DNA of 64,000 nucleotides from [Actinomadura] parvosata subsp. kistnae (GCF_900323885.1 NZ_OOHJ01000018.1:62001-126000), one strand, 5' to 3'. Positions 17,679 through 26,882 are shown, counted from the first letter of the stretch. Notes: generated by a model from the sequence alone, not told the origin. Made by a program: numbers and translations.

Positions 17679-18515
17679 GTGAGTTACGTGGACTCCGACA
17701 ACCAGCGAGAAGACGGTCACAACGCGTCACCGATCTGGGTGAGCGACCGACCAGAAAGTGAGCAGACCGCCGCCGCGAAGCCTTCGGCGCCCACCTCCAC
17801 GTACGCGCCGATCGAGCGCGCGTCCGTGCGTAGCCTGCTGCAAGAGCCCCGTTTCCGCCGGTTGCGCAATCGTGCGATCGTGGCGGTGGTCGCCGGGCTG
17901 GCGGTGGGCTTCCTCGTACAGGACTGGCGGGTGGGCGTGACCGCGGGTGTGATCGCGGCCGTGCTCGAGGCGGTCTATCGCGCGCGCTCCAACTCGTCCG
18001 TGCCCGCGTGGCGCCGGACGTCGGTGGCGGAGCGGCGCACCGAGGCGCAGCTGCGCAGGCTTGAGCGCAGCGGCTACCGCACGCTGCACGCCAGGGCGAT
18101 CCCGGGCAGCGAGGCCCAGATCGACCACCTCGTGGTGGGCCCGACGGGCGTGTACGCGGTCGACTCCGAGAAGTGGGACCGCCGGTTGCCTGTCCGGGTG
18201 CAGATGGGCAAGAAGCTGTTCCACGGCCCGTTCGACATGAAGCCCCGCCTCACCGAGGCGAAGTGGGAGGCGTCGCAGGCGAGCGAGCTGATCAGCAAGT
18301 CGTTCGGCCGCGAGATCGCGGTGGTGCCGTCGCTGGCGATCTACGGCCCGCCGGTGCCGTGGAAGGTGATGAACATCCGCGGCGTGGACGTCTACCAGGG
18401 CGATCGGGCCCGCAAGTGGATCACCAAGCGGGAGCGGGCGCTGACGACGGCCGAGATCGACCGCATCTACGACATCGCGGCGCAGGTGCTGCCCGCGCGT
18501 TACGGCGAAGACTGA
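17679..18515 (+). CDS. NERD-domain protein with membrane segment
   Basis: 278 residues from GTG (a second GTG three codons on is possible). A variable, polar N-terminus is followed by a hydrophobic stretch at about 67-105 (IVAVVAGLAVGFLVQDW.., then VTAGVIAAVLEAV), enough for two short helices, then a nuclease-related domain: EAQLRRLERSGYRTLHAR, GSEAQIDHLVVGPTGVYAVDSE and KWEASQASELI. The E..D..DSEKW arrangement matches the PD-(D/E)XK-like core with Lys. Family members are thought to be nucleases or nucleic-acid processors; function in actinobacteria is unknown. Divergent from the cytochrome-oxidase-like pair. Confidence 0.8.
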   Translation: MSYVDSDNQREDGHNASPIWVSDRPESEQTAAAKPSAPTSTYAPIERASVRSLLQEPRFRRLRNRAIVAVVAGLAVGFLVQDWRVGVTAGVIAAVLEAVYRARSNSSVPAWRRTSVAERRTEAQLRRLERSGYRTLHARAIPGSEAQIDHLVVGPTGVYAVDSEKWDRRLPVRVQMGKKLFHGPFDMKPRLTEAKWEASQASELISKSFGREIAVVPSLAIYGPPVPWKVMNIRGVDVYQGDRARKWITKRERALTTAEIDRIYDIAAQVLPARYGED

Positions 18516-18674
18516 CCCTCCGACCCTCCTGATTCACTGACGGGGTCCCCGTCCCTGACCTCGGTGGCCGCTCCTTCCCTTCCCCTGCCATCGTCGTCCG
18601 CTGCGGTGGGCCCGCGGGCCGCCGGCCTCGTACCGAAGGCGTCGAGGCGGGCGGCCGGCTCATTTCCCAGGGGG

Positions 18675-21461
18675 CTAGCGGTAGGGCTCCGGGATGGAGT
18701 CGCACCAGGGGAAGAGCTCCTCGTCGGTGGCGCCGGTGATGTTGCCGCAGGCCCCGACGTGGGTGGGGCGTTCGGCGCCCTTGGCGCGCAGGATCAGCAC
18801 GGCCTTGTCCACGGGGTACTGCCGAGGTGAGCCGGTGCCGAAGTCGAGCGCGCCGGTGGCGCCCTCGATGGCGTGGCCGCTGGTGTCGGGCGTGTAGAGG
18901 GTGCCGAGCTGGCGCCAGACGGTGTAGGAGTTCACCGGCACGCGGTGCCGCAGGCCGCCGAGCCGGCGAATCGCCGTGATCATGGTCTCGGTGGCGTCGT
19001 ACGACAGCGCGGCGTGCCCGTCGAGGGTGCGGCCGGGGCCGGGCTCCTGGCACTCGAAGGGGAACGTGGCGAACAACTCGGCGTAGAAGTCGTGCCGCTG
19101 CGGCTGGCCGCACTTGCTGGGCGCCGCGGCGAACGACTCGTAGTAGTACCCGATGCCGCCGACGGCCGACCGGACGCGGACGTCCGCGACGTACCGGGTG
19201 ACGTCGTCGCCGCCGAGGATGACGGGCGGTGCGGACGCGCACTTGTCGGCCACCCCCTTCACGAACTCGGCGAAGTCGGGGATGCCGCGGCCGGCGAAGT
19301 ACACGAGCCCGCCGAAGCCGCAGGCCGAGACGCCGGCGTCGCGCGGGTCGCCCGCGTACGGGTCCTCGCTGCGGTCGGCGGCGCCCGGCTTGGCGGCGCC
19401 GATGGGCGTGAAGCGGTGCGCCTCGACGGCGAAGCGGCGCTCCTTGAGGCGGGCGACGACGCGGGACTTGAGGTTGGAGGCGTAGTAGTCGGTCTCGTCG
19501 TGGGAGTAGTAGACGCGGGCCCGGCGGGTCACCTGGCCCTTGCCGGCCAGCGAGTCGGCGAAGGCGGCGGCCATCCACGCCTGCCGGGAGTTCTGCGGCG
19601 CCACCTGGAAGTAGAACGGCGACTCGCCGACGAGCCGGTCGGCCGACAGCGTGGAGGCCACCATGGGCAGCCCGGCCTTGCCCAGCTCCTGGATGGCGGC
19701 GACGGTCTCCTGGCGGCTCTGGTCGAGGCCGACGACGCCGACGATGGGCGCCTCGCCGTCCTGGTAGCGCCGCAGCAGCCGGGCGATGCCGGCGCCGTGC
19801 TGCATGCGCCCGCCGGCGTTGGCGAGCAGGATGCGGACCAGCGGCTCGCTGGGGCCGGCGGAGCGGTTCTGCCGCTTCTGGGCGATGGCCACGCCGGCGA
19901 GGCCCTCGCGGGCGGCGGCGAGCGTGTCGTTGTCGGAGGAGGTCAGCGCGGCGAGGTAGACGATCGTCACGTACGGCCGGTCGCTGCCCTCGTGCAGGCG
20001 CGCGGCCCGCTCGTTCTCCTGCTGGAGCACCGTCTGGACCTGCCGCATCTCGGCGTTGCCCGGGGCGAACAGGTAGTCGGGCTCGGCCACGCCCACGCAC
20101 TCGGTGCCGGCGAGCTGCCTGCCGCTCTCCGTCCATGGCGTCCACAGGCCGGTGGCGCAGGCGCTGCGGTGCCAGGCGGCGGTCTGGCCCGCGTACGCGC
20201 CGGCGGCGCCCGCCAGGGCCATCCAGAACAGCGTGATGGCGATCCAGGACGACCACCACGGCGCCACGCGGGCGGGCGGCACCCAGGTGCGGTCGGCGAC
20301 GTCGTAGCGGGACAGGTCGGGCGGGAGCGGCGGCGCGCTGATGGCCAGCGGGGTGCGCAGCACCTGGTGCCAGGCGGCGGCGTCGTCGGCGGTGACGAGC
20401 TCCCTGCGCCAGCGGATGAGCGTCCACAGGGGCTCCTCGTCGTCGGCGACCTCGACGGCGTCCGGCGTGTAGGAGACCACGACGACGGGGTCGAACCGGT
20501 CGAGGTCCGCCCGCCGTTCGGTCATCAGCTCGACCAGCTCGCCGCCGTGCTCGTTGAGCAGCAGGAGCGGGTAGAAGACGTGGGCGGCGCCGCGGACGTG
20601 GGCGGGCGAGCGCCGGTACTGCCGGGTGAGGTCGTCCATGAACGCGCGCAGCAGCAGCCGCGCGGCCCGCTTCTCGTCGGCCGGGTCGAGGCCGGCCAGC
20701 AGGGCGGGCACGCCGGGCGCGCGGCGGTCGTCCTGCGACAGGGCCCGCCGCAGCCAGCGGAACCGGCCGCCGAGGCCCGGCACGCGCCCGCTCAGCCGCA
20801 GGTCGTGCAGGAAGCCGGGCACCAGCCGCAGCAGCAGGTTGAGCGGGAACGGCACGTGCTCGGCGCCGGTGCCGGCCGTGTCCACGCCCCAGCCCCAGTT
20901 GCGGTCGGCCTCGCGCAGGACGCGGCGGGCGTGCTCCTCCCTGCCGTGGGTCTCGGCGAGCTGCTCGATCAGCAGCGCGGCCAGCCGGTAGCGGGGGAAG
21001 CGGAGCCGGTTGCTGCGCAGCTCGGCTACGATGCGGGCGAGGATCTTCGGCACCGGCTCGCCGGGCTGGATGTCGGGGTGGGCGCGCGGGATGTCGGGCG
21101 AGATGACATGCGCGACGGCCCCACCTCGGGCGGCCCCACCCCGGGCGGCCCCACTCCGCGCGGCCCCGCCCCTGGTGGGCGCGCCCCCGGCGGCCCCACC
21201 CGTAGCGGCACCGCCGCCGGGGGCCAGCACCCGCGGCCAGTCGCCGGCCGAGCTGAGCCGGACCAGCGGGATCCCCCTGCGATCCGTGTGCTGCCTGGCC
21301 TCGGCCCCCTCCCGCCACCCGGTCAGCAGCGGCCGCCTGGCGACGTGCGGCGAGTCCTGTACGCCCTCACCCTTGGCAGGTCTACGGCATAAGCGGTCTA
21401 TCGTATGAATGAAGTTGCCGACCCTTGCGGGGTCGTCCAGCATGGCTGCCCCGTGACTCAT
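18675..21461 (-). CDS. Membrane receptor-like protein with extracellular type I periplasmic-binding domain
   Basis: 928 residues. The N-terminal 400 residues are cytoplasmic and resemble the NTPase-like part of a family that joins a P-loop domain to a ligand-binding domain (MLDDPARVGNF, RFPRYRLAALLIEQ), but no Walker A motif is visible. A single helix lies near 402-422 (WIAITLFWMALAGAAGAYAG). The outer part (about 450-928) reads as a Leu/Ile/Val-binding-protein-like domain: YVTIVYLAALTS, VGVVGLDQSRQETVAAI, RARVYYSHDETDYYASNL and ALSYDATETMITAI. Several Cys in the outer part could pair. A Gly/Ala-rich insert near 81-116 comes from a 15-bp repeat. Probably senses a small solute; ligand unknown. 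Confidence 0.75.
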   Translation of the reverse strand: MSHGAAMLDDPARVGNFIHTIDRLCRRPAKGEGVQDSPHVARRPLLTGWREGAEARQHTDRRGIPLVRLSSAGDWPRVLAPGGGAATGGAAGGAPTRGGAARSGAARGGAARGGAVAHVISPDIPRAHPDIQPGEPVPKILARIVAELRSNRLRFPRYRLAALLIEQLAETHGREEHARRVLREADRNWGWGVDTAGTGAEHVPFPLNLLLRLVPGFLHDLRLSGRVPGLGGRFRWLRRALSQDDRRAPGVPALLAGLDPADEKRAARLLLRAFMDDLTRQYRRSPAHVRGAAHVFYPLLLLNEHGGELVELMTERRADLDRFDPVVVVSYTPDAVEVADDEEPLWTLIRWRRELVTADDAAAWHQVLRTPLAISAPPLPPDLSRYDVADRTWVPPARVAPWWSSWIAITLFWMALAGAAGAYAGQTAAWHRSACATGLWTPWTESGRQLAGTECVGVAEPDYLFAPGNAEMRQVQTVLQQENERAARLHEGSDRPYVTIVYLAALTSSDNDTLAAAREGLAGVAIAQKRQNRSAGPSEPLVRILLANAGGRMQHGAGIARLLRRYQDGEAPIVGVVGLDQSRQETVAAIQELGKAGLPMVASTLSADRLVGESPFYFQVAPQNSRQAWMAAAFADSLAGKGQVTRRARVYYSHDETDYYASNLKSRVVARLKERRFAVEAHRFTPIGAAKPGAADRSEDPYAGDPRDAGVSACGFGGLVYFAGRGIPDFAEFVKGVADKCASAPPVILGGDDVTRYVADVRVRSAVGGIGYYYESFAAAPSKCGQPQRHDFYAELFATFPFECQEPGPGRTLDGHAALSYDATETMITAIRRLGGLRHRVPVNSYTVWRQLGTLYTPDTSGHAIEGATGALDFGTGSPRQYPVDKAVLILRAKGAERPTHVGACGNITGATDEELFPWCDSIPEPYR
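21116..21220. repeat. 15-bp in-frame tandem repeat within the receptor gene
   Basis: Seven adjacent units of 15 bp based on CGGCCCCACCYCGGG, diverging towards one end. Being a multiple of three it stays in frame and encodes a Gly/Ala-rich five-residue repeat (GGAAR/GGAVA type) in the cytoplasmic part. Likely length-variable between strains. Confidence 0.85.
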
Positions 21462-21606
21462 CTGATCTCTGTAACACGAGTCCGGGCGTCATCGGCCGCG
21501 ATTCCGCCACGATCCGGTAACCAACCGTCCGATGCGTGGACAGGCGTCTCATTTACCGGGCGGTGGCCGTAACATGTGAAGACTCGCCAACGATGGGAGA
21601 TGCCCA

Positions 21607-23445
21607 ATGCCCGCCCTCAGGTCACGTACAGTCACCCACGGCAGGAACATGGCCGGTGCCCGGGCCCTGCTCCGGGCGACCGGCGTAGCCGGGAGCGACT
21701 TCGGCAAGCCCATCATCGCGGTGGCCAACAGCTTCACCCAGTTCGTCCCCGGGCACGTGCATCTGCGCGAGGTCGGCGACGTGGTCTCGGCGGCGATCAG
21801 GGAGGCGGGGGCCATCCCCCGCGAGTTCAACACGATCGCGGTCGACGACGGCATCGCGATGGGCCACGGCGGCATGCTCTACTCGCTGCCGTCGCGCGAG
21901 CTGATCGCCGACGCCGTCGAGTACATGGTCAACGCCCACTGCGCCGACGCGCTGATCTGCGTGTCCAACTGCGACAAGATCACGCCGGGCATGCTGCTGG
22001 CCGCGTTCCGGCTGAACATCCCGACGATCTTCGTCTCGGGCGGCCCCATGGAGGCCGGCAAGACGCCGGGCAAGAAGCTCGACCTGATCGACCCGATGAT
22101 CGCCTCCGCCGACGACTCCGTCTCCGACGCCGAGCTGCTGGAGATGGAGGAGAACGCCTGCCCCACCTGCGGCTCCTGCTCGGGCATGTTCACCGCCAAC
22201 TCGATGAACTGCCTGGCCGAGGCCATCGGCCTGGCGCTGCCCGGCAACGGCACGATCCTGGCCACGCACAAGGCCCGCAAGCAGCTGTTCGAGGACGCCG
22301 GCCGCCAGCTCGTCGAGATCACCCGCCGCTACTACGAGGACGGCGACGAGTCGGTGCTGCCGCGCTCGATCGCCACCCGCGAGGCGTTCGAGAACGCGAT
22401 GACGCTCGACGTCGCGATGGGCGGCTCCACCAATACGATCCTGCACATCCTGGCCGCCGCCCGCGAGGCGCAGGTCGACTTCGGGCTCAAGGAGATCAAC
22501 GAGATCTCGCTGCGGGTGCCGTGCCTGTGCAAGGTGGCCCCCGCCACCGCCAAGTACCACATCGAGGACGTCCACCGCGCCGGCGGCATCCCCGCCATCC
22601 TGGGCGAGCTCGACCGCGCCGGGCTGCTGCACCGCGACGTCAGCACGGTCAACGGCGGCACGCTGGGCGACCTGCTGGCCCAGTGGGACGCCATGTCGCC
22701 GACGGTCCGGCCGGAGGCCGTGGAGCTGTGGCACGCCGCGCCCGGCAACGTGCGCACGGTCAAGGCGTACTCGCAGGACAACCGCTGGGACGACCTCGAC
22801 CTCGACCGCGCGAACGGCTGCATCCGCGACCGCGAGCACGCCTACACCGCCGACGGCGGCCTGGCCGTGCTCTACGGCAACATCTCGCGTGACGGCGCGG
22901 TCGTGAAGACGGCCGGCGTGGACGAGTCGATCTGGACGTTCAGCGGCCCGGCCGTGGTGTTCGAGTCGCAGGAGCAGGCGGTCGAGGGCATCCTCGGCGG
23001 CAAGGTCAAGGCCGGCGACGTGGTCGTCATCCGCTACGAGGGCCCCAAGGGCGGCCCCGGCATGCAGGAGATGCTCTACCCGACGTCCTTCCTCAAGGGC
23101 AAGGGCCTGGGCAAGGTGTGCGCGCTGGTCACCGACGGGCGGTTCTCCGGCGGCACGTCCGGGCTGTCCATCGGCCACGCCTCCCCCGAGGCGGCCGAGG
23201 GCGGCACGATCGCGCTGGTCGAGGACGGCGACATCATCGACATCGACATCCCCAACCGGTCGATGGAGCTGCGGGTGCCCGAGGCCGAGCTGGCCGCGCG
23301 GCGCGAGCGGCTGCTGGCCGACCTGGGCGGTTACCGGCCGCGTGACCGCAACCGGCCGGTGAGCGTGGCGCTGCAGGCGTACGCGGCGATGACGACCTCC
23401 GCCTCGACGGGCGCCTCGCGCGACCTGTCGCAGCTCTCGCGGTAG
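21607..23445 (+). CDS. ilvD: Dihydroxy-acid dehydratase
   Basis: 612 residues. Converts 2,3-dihydroxy-isovalerate and -methylvalerate to the 2-keto acids in valine/isoleucine synthesis. Fe-S ligands and signatures are present: SNCDKITPGM (CDK motif) and CPTCGSCSGMFTANSMNC, with the C-terminal TDGRFSGGTSGLSIGH. Full length and cytoplasmic. Stands alone, without other ilv genes. Followed by a strong hairpin. Confidence 0.97.
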   Translation: MPALRSRTVTHGRNMAGARALLRATGVAGSDFGKPIIAVANSFTQFVPGHVHLREVGDVVSAAIREAGAIPREFNTIAVDDGIAMGHGGMLYSLPSRELIADAVEYMVNAHCADALICVSNCDKITPGMLLAAFRLNIPTIFVSGGPMEAGKTPGKKLDLIDPMIASADDSVSDAELLEMEENACPTCGSCSGMFTANSMNCLAEAIGLALPGNGTILATHKARKQLFEDAGRQLVEITRRYYEDGDESVLPRSIATREAFENAMTLDVAMGGSTNTILHILAAAREAQVDFGLKEINEISLRVPCLCKVAPATAKYHIEDVHRAGGIPAILGELDRAGLLHRDVSTVNGGTLGDLLAQWDAMSPTVRPEAVELWHAAPGNVRTVKAYSQDNRWDDLDLDRANGCIRDREHAYTADGGLAVLYGNISRDGAVVKTAGVDESIWTFSGPAVVFESQEQAVEGILGGKVKAGDVVVIRYEGPKGGPGMQEMLYPTSFLKGKGLGKVCALVTDGRFSGGTSGLSIGHASPEAAEGGTIALVEDGDIIDIDIPNRSMELRVPEAELAARRERLLADLGGYRPRDRNRPVSVALQAYAAMTTSASTGASRDLSQLSR

Positions 23446-23451
23446 TCGCTC

Positions 23452-23491
23452 CCTGTGCGGCGGGCGGGTGGGTTCTCGCCTGCCGCACAGG
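23452..23491 (+). terminator. Hairpin terminator after ilvD
   Basis: Inverted repeat of 15 bp with one mismatch (CCTGTGCGGCGGGCG against CGCCTGCCGCACAGG) around a loop of about 10 bases, starting 6 bp after the stop codon. Confidence 0.75.
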
Positions 23492-23550
23492 CACCTGTCT
23501 TCCCGGACAGACTTTCGAAAATTGTCGGTCGTCATCCGTATTGTTGGGGT

Positions 23551-24078
23551 ATGACGACAGTCGTGAAGCACGATACTCGCCCGCTGACGACCGCCGAGAT
23601 CGCCGCACTCGCCCTCTCCCTCGCCCACCTCGGAGCGGGGCCCCAGGCCGTCACCGCCCGGCGTGGCCTGCAGCACGCATTCGAGCACCTCGACCTCGAC
23701 GACGACGTCATCGCCACCACGCTCACGACCCTCACCGAGCCGCTGCCCGTCGACGTCGCCTCCCGCGCCCGGCTCATGGCCGACGCCATCACCAGCCGCC
23801 TCATGATCCGCCTGCACTACCGAGACGCCTCGGGCCTGGTCACCTCGCGCGACGTCGAGCCGGTGACGTGCCTGGTGCACCGCGAATACTGGTACCTGGT
23901 CGGCGTGTGCAAGCTGCGCAGGGCGATCAGGGCGTTCAGGTTCGACCGAATCATCGCGGTCGAGCCCACCCTCACCCCGTCCCGGCCGCACCTGGCCGAC
24001 CGGTTCCTGCCGTTCCAGCGGCGCAAGCGGCGGGCCGTTCCCGCCGCCGGGGCCGGTCAGCGCAGGCTGACCGCCTAG
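23551..24078 (+). CDS. WYL-domain protein
   Basis: 175 residues from ATG. The C-terminal two thirds is a WYL domain: LMIRLHYRDASGLVTSRDVEPVTCLVHREYWYLVGVC with conserved Arg, Tyr and WYL-equivalent WYLVG, followed by FRFDRIIAVEPT. The N-terminus lacks a clear helix-turn-helix, although WYL proteins are often transcription factors. WYL domains bind nucleic acid or nucleotide ligands. Target unknown. Confidence 0.85.
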   Translation: MTTVVKHDTRPLTTAEIAALALSLAHLGAGPQAVTARRGLQHAFEHLDLDDDVIATTLTTLTEPLPVDVASRARLMADAITSRLMIRLHYRDASGLVTSRDVEPVTCLVHREYWYLVGVCKLRRAIRAFRFDRIIAVEPTLTPSRPHLADRFLPFQRRKRRAVPAAGAGQRRLTA

Positions 24079-24149
24079 AGCCCAAAACTGGCCGCAGCTT
24101 GACCGCCGGGCTTCCGGGCGTTGGCGCGGCGGCTGGCAGGCTCCCGCAC

Positions 24150-25013
24150 ATGCGTGTACGGGAGTTCTCGCTCTTCGCCGTCCTGCTGCTGGTCGCGTCC
24201 GGCGGCGCGGCGCCCTCCGGCGGGGCGCCGCGCCCGGCTCCGCCCGCCATGCGGATGCCGGCCGTCGTGACCAGGAGCGCGCTGCCGACCGGCGAGCGGC
24301 GCGCCATCGACCGCGCGCTGCGGCGCTACCTGCGCGAACGTCCCGGACGGGCGGCGCTGGCCGTCCACGACCGCACCACCGGCGCCCGCTACGCCTTCCG
24401 CGAGCGGGCCCCGTTCCTGCTGGCCAGCGTGGCGAAGGTGGACATCCTGCTGGCGTTCCTGCTCGGCGCGCACGGCCGGCGGCTGAGCGGGGACGAACGC
24501 GGGCTCATCTCACGCATGATCAGGAACAGCGACAACGACTGCGCGCACGAGCTCTACCTGGCGATCGGCGGCCGGGACGGCCTGGGCCGGGCGTTGCGCC
24601 GGACCGGCGTGCGCCACACGCGGCCCGGCGCCGGGCAGTCGTGGGGCTACACCCGCAGCAGCCCTTCCGACCAGGTGAGGGTGCTGGAGCGGCTCACCGG
24701 CCCCGGCGGGCCGCTGCCCGCCCGCAGCCGCCGCTACGCGCTGCGCCTCATGTCGTCGGTACGCCCGGAGCAGGCGTGGGGCGTCAGCGCCGCCGCCCCG
24801 CGGGGTGAGGTGGCGCTGAAGAACGGATGGCTGCCCGCCGAGCCGCACGGCGGGCTGTGGACGGTCAACAGCGTGGGGCGGCTCGTGGTCCGCGGCCACG
24901 AGCTGCTGATCGCCGTGCTGTCGGAGCGCAGCCCCACCATGGCGGACGGGGTCGCGACCGTGGAGCGGATGGCCCGGCTCGCGGTCAGGGCGCTGCTCCG
25001 CAGAGGGGTCTAG
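24150..25013 (+). CDS. Secreted serine hydrolase, class A beta-lactamase fold
   Basis: 287 residues. N-terminal signal peptide (FSLFAVLLLVASGGAAP). Active-site Ser and Lys are in ASVAKVD (SxxK); NSDND supplies the SDN motif; the third motif is KNGW instead of KTG. Hydrolases with this pattern occur widely in actinobacteria without giving resistance, so a cell-wall-related function is as likely as beta-lactam cleavage. Ends in a 4-bp convergent overlap with the FmdB gene. Confidence 0.85.
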   Translation: MRVREFSLFAVLLLVASGGAAPSGGAPRPAPPAMRMPAVVTRSALPTGERRAIDRALRRYLRERPGRAALAVHDRTTGARYAFRERAPFLLASVAKVDILLAFLLGAHGRRLSGDERGLISRMIRNSDNDCAHELYLAIGGRDGLGRALRRTGVRHTRPGAGQSWGYTRSSPSDQVRVLERLTGPGGPLPARSRRYALRLMSSVRPEQAWGVSAAAPRGEVALKNGWLPAEPHGGLWTVNSVGRLVVRGHELLIAVLSERSPTMADGVATVERMARLAVRALLRRGV

Positions 25014-25210
25014 GAGCAGCAGCCGCCGCCGCAGCACCCGCCGGCCGCCTTGGGCGCGGCGGCGCCGCCCGTCATGGCGACCGTGGACAGCAGCTTCACC
25101 GTGTCGTCGTGGCCTTCCGGGCAGGTGGCCGGGGCGTCGGAGGACGACATGGGGCGGGACACCTCGAAGGTGGAGCCGCAGGCGCGGCACCGGAAGTCGT
25201 AACGCGGCAT
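25010..25210 (-). CDS. FmdB-family zinc-ribbon protein
   Basis: 66 residues. N-terminal zinc ribbon MPRYDFRCRACGSTFEV followed by CPEGHDD in place of the usual second CxxC, giving ligands of the C-x2-C...C-x2-H kind. The tail ends in a cluster of Cys and Gly (CCGGGCCS) that might bind metal as well. Function of the family is unknown; some members regulate formamidase genes. Convergent with the serine hydrolase. Confidence 0.9.
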   Translation of the reverse strand: MPRYDFRCRACGSTFEVSRPMSSSDAPATCPEGHDDTVKLLSTVAMTGGAAAPKAAGGCCGGGCCS

Positions 25211-25249
25211 GGGCCCATTTTAGCCGCGCCCCGTCGTGTGTCAGGGGGG

Positions 25250-26047
25250 TCAGTCGTAGGTGAGGTGGGCGTAGTCGGAGACGGGCTCGTAGCCGATCGA
25301 CTGGTAGATGGCGTTGCTGGTCGGGTTGGCCAGGTCGGTGAAGAGCACGACCTGCTCGCAGCGCTCCTCCAGCGCCACCCGGCTGGCGTGCGCGGTGACG
25401 GCCGCGCCGTAGCCGCGCCGGCGGCGCGACGGCGGCGTGTAGACGGGGCCGATGCGGCAGACCCCGCCGGCCTCCGGGGAGAGCGCGGCCAGCGAGGCCG
25501 GCGCCTGCTCGGCCTCCCACAGGAACAGCTCGCGCGCCGCCAGCCGCCGCGCCACCCGGTCGACGACGTCGCCCTCGCCCATGCCCGTCTCCTCGCCGAA
25601 CGCCTGGTACCAGCTCACCAGCAGCGGCAGGTCGCCCGGCGTCGCGAGCCGGCCGGAGCCGGGCACGTCGGGGACGGTGAGGGTGCCGAGCCGGTAGAGC
25701 CGCTCGGAGACGACGCGCGACGGCGGGCCGAGCAGCCGGGTGGCGGCGCCGGTGACCTCCAGCGGGCCCACGCAGGCGGGCAGCCTGCCGTCGAGCGCCT
25801 CCACCAGGGGTGCGACGGCCTCGACGGGCACGGCGAAGAGCCCGGCGGGGTGCGGCGGCGTCCAGAACATGGACCCGCGGACCTGGCCGTCCACCGTCCA
25901 CCACCCGAACACGGGGTCTTTCGTGGGCATGCCGGCCCGCAGGTTGGCGAGGACGGTCAGTGCCACGGTGTTGCGCACCGGGTCGCCGAGCAGGAACGGC
26001 TCGGCGACCCGTGCGTACTCGTCGAAGGACGAGGTGAAGGTCCACAT
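25250..26047 (-). CDS. GNAT acetyltransferase with N-terminal DUF4081-like domain
   Basis: 265 residues. The C-terminal GNAT domain has a standard acetyl-CoA loop (RRRRGYGAAVTAHA, near 208-221) and the Asn/Tyr-containing end NPTSNAIYQSIGYEPV. The N-terminal 120 residues form a second, divergent domain of the kind found in actinobacterial two-domain acetyltransferases. Cytoplasmic; acceptor unknown. Located between FmdB and the HNH gene on the same strand, but spacing does not suggest tight coupling. Confidence 0.88.
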   Translation of the reverse strand: MWTFTSSFDEYARVAEPFLLGDPVRNTVALTVLANLRAGMPTKDPVFGWWTVDGQVRGSMFWTPPHPAGLFAVPVEAVAPLVEALDGRLPACVGPLEVTGAATRLLGPPSRVVSERLYRLGTLTVPDVPGSGRLATPGDLPLLVSWYQAFGEETGMGEGDVVDRVARRLAARELFLWEAEQAPASLAALSPEAGGVCRIGPVYTPPSRRRRGYGAAVTAHASRVALEERCEQVVLFTDLANPTSNAIYQSIGYEPVSDYAHLTYD

Positions 26048-26092
26048 GCCTGCTCATGGTGTCAGGCAGGTGGCCGCCCGCTCAACGCCGTT

Positions 26093-26602
26093 TCAGGCCG
26101 CCGCCTCGAGGTAGGGCGCCCATTGCGGGTCGCCGACGAGCGAGGCGCCGATGAGCCGCCAGTGGGCGCCTCGGGGCACCGCGGGGCTGACGCGCAGTGT
26201 CCACCCCAGCTCCTCCAGGTATTTGTCGGCCTTTCTGTGGTTGCAGGTGGTGCAGGAGGCGACGCAGTTTTCCCACGTGTGGGTGCCGCCCCTGGACCGG
26301 GGGATGACGTGGTCGATGGTCTCGGCCTTCTGACCGCAGTAGGCGCAGCGGTAGTCGTCGCGCCGCATGAGAGCGGCCCTGGTCAGAGGGATGCGGGACC
26401 GGTAGGGGATGCGTACGTATCTGCGGAGCCTGATCACCGAGGGCACCTCGAGCGTGCGGCTGGCGGACCGCAGCACAGCGCCCCGGCCGTCGCGGTGGAC
26501 GACGTCGGCCTTCTCCCGCAGCACGAGCACCACGGCGCGGTGCAGCGAGAGGGTGGTCAGTGGCTCGTAAGTGGCATTCAGCAGCAGGACCTGGCGCATC
26601 AT
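26093..26602 (-). CDS. HNH endonuclease family protein
   Basis: 169 residues from the first of two adjacent ATGs (MMRQVLLLNATYEPL), preceded by GGGGAGAGG; an earlier in-frame start has no such site. The HNH core is CAYCGQKAETIDHVIPRSRGG, then ENCVASCTTCNHRKAD, with two CxxC zinc pairs. This highly conserved actinobacterial protein is of unknown physiological role; structure-specific DNA cleavage is presumed. A 22-bp perfect palindrome lies 32 bp upstream of the start and may regulate it. Confidence 0.9.
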   Translation of the reverse strand: MMRQVLLLNATYEPLTTLSLHRAVVLVLREKADVVHRDGRGAVLRSASRTLEVPSVIRLRRYVRIPYRSRIPLTRAALMRRDDYRCAYCGQKAETIDHVIPRSRGGTHTWENCVASCTTCNHRKADKYLEELGWTLRVSPAVPRGAHWRLIGASLVGDPQWAPYLEAAA

Positions 26603-26633
26603 CGGGCCTCTCCCCGCTGCGCGCGTATCAAAG

Positions 26634-26655
26634 GGGACATGCCGCGGCATGTCCC
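26634..26655. promoter_or_regulatory. 22-bp perfect palindrome upstream of HNH gene
   Basis: Half-site GGGACATGCCG followed directly by its exact reverse complement. It sits in the 280-bp region between the HNH and prolyl oligopeptidase genes, close to the HNH start, where a repressor or dimeric regulator would be expected. A hairpin in the HNH 5' leader is the alternative. Confidence 0.55.
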
Positions 26656-26882
26656 TCCTGTCGGCCCCTCCTGGGGCACTCGTGCTTCCGTCACGTGGAC
26701 CTCCGCCGGACGGTCCAGCGGATGGTCACCACGGCACCGTCCTGTCACCAAGTCTGGCGTTTGCACCGTGGTCCCCGCCACCCCAAAAACCTCCTGCCGG
26801 AATGACCAGAGGGACTCACGGTACGTTTTATGCCCGCTCTACCAGCGCTTTACGCATGCCCTTTGGCAGTAGGGTTCCTGGC

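Noticed and set aside
24150..25013. Antibiotic-resistance beta-lactamase
   Set aside because: KNG replaces KTG and similar secreted hydrolases are common in actinobacteria; resistance cannot be inferred.
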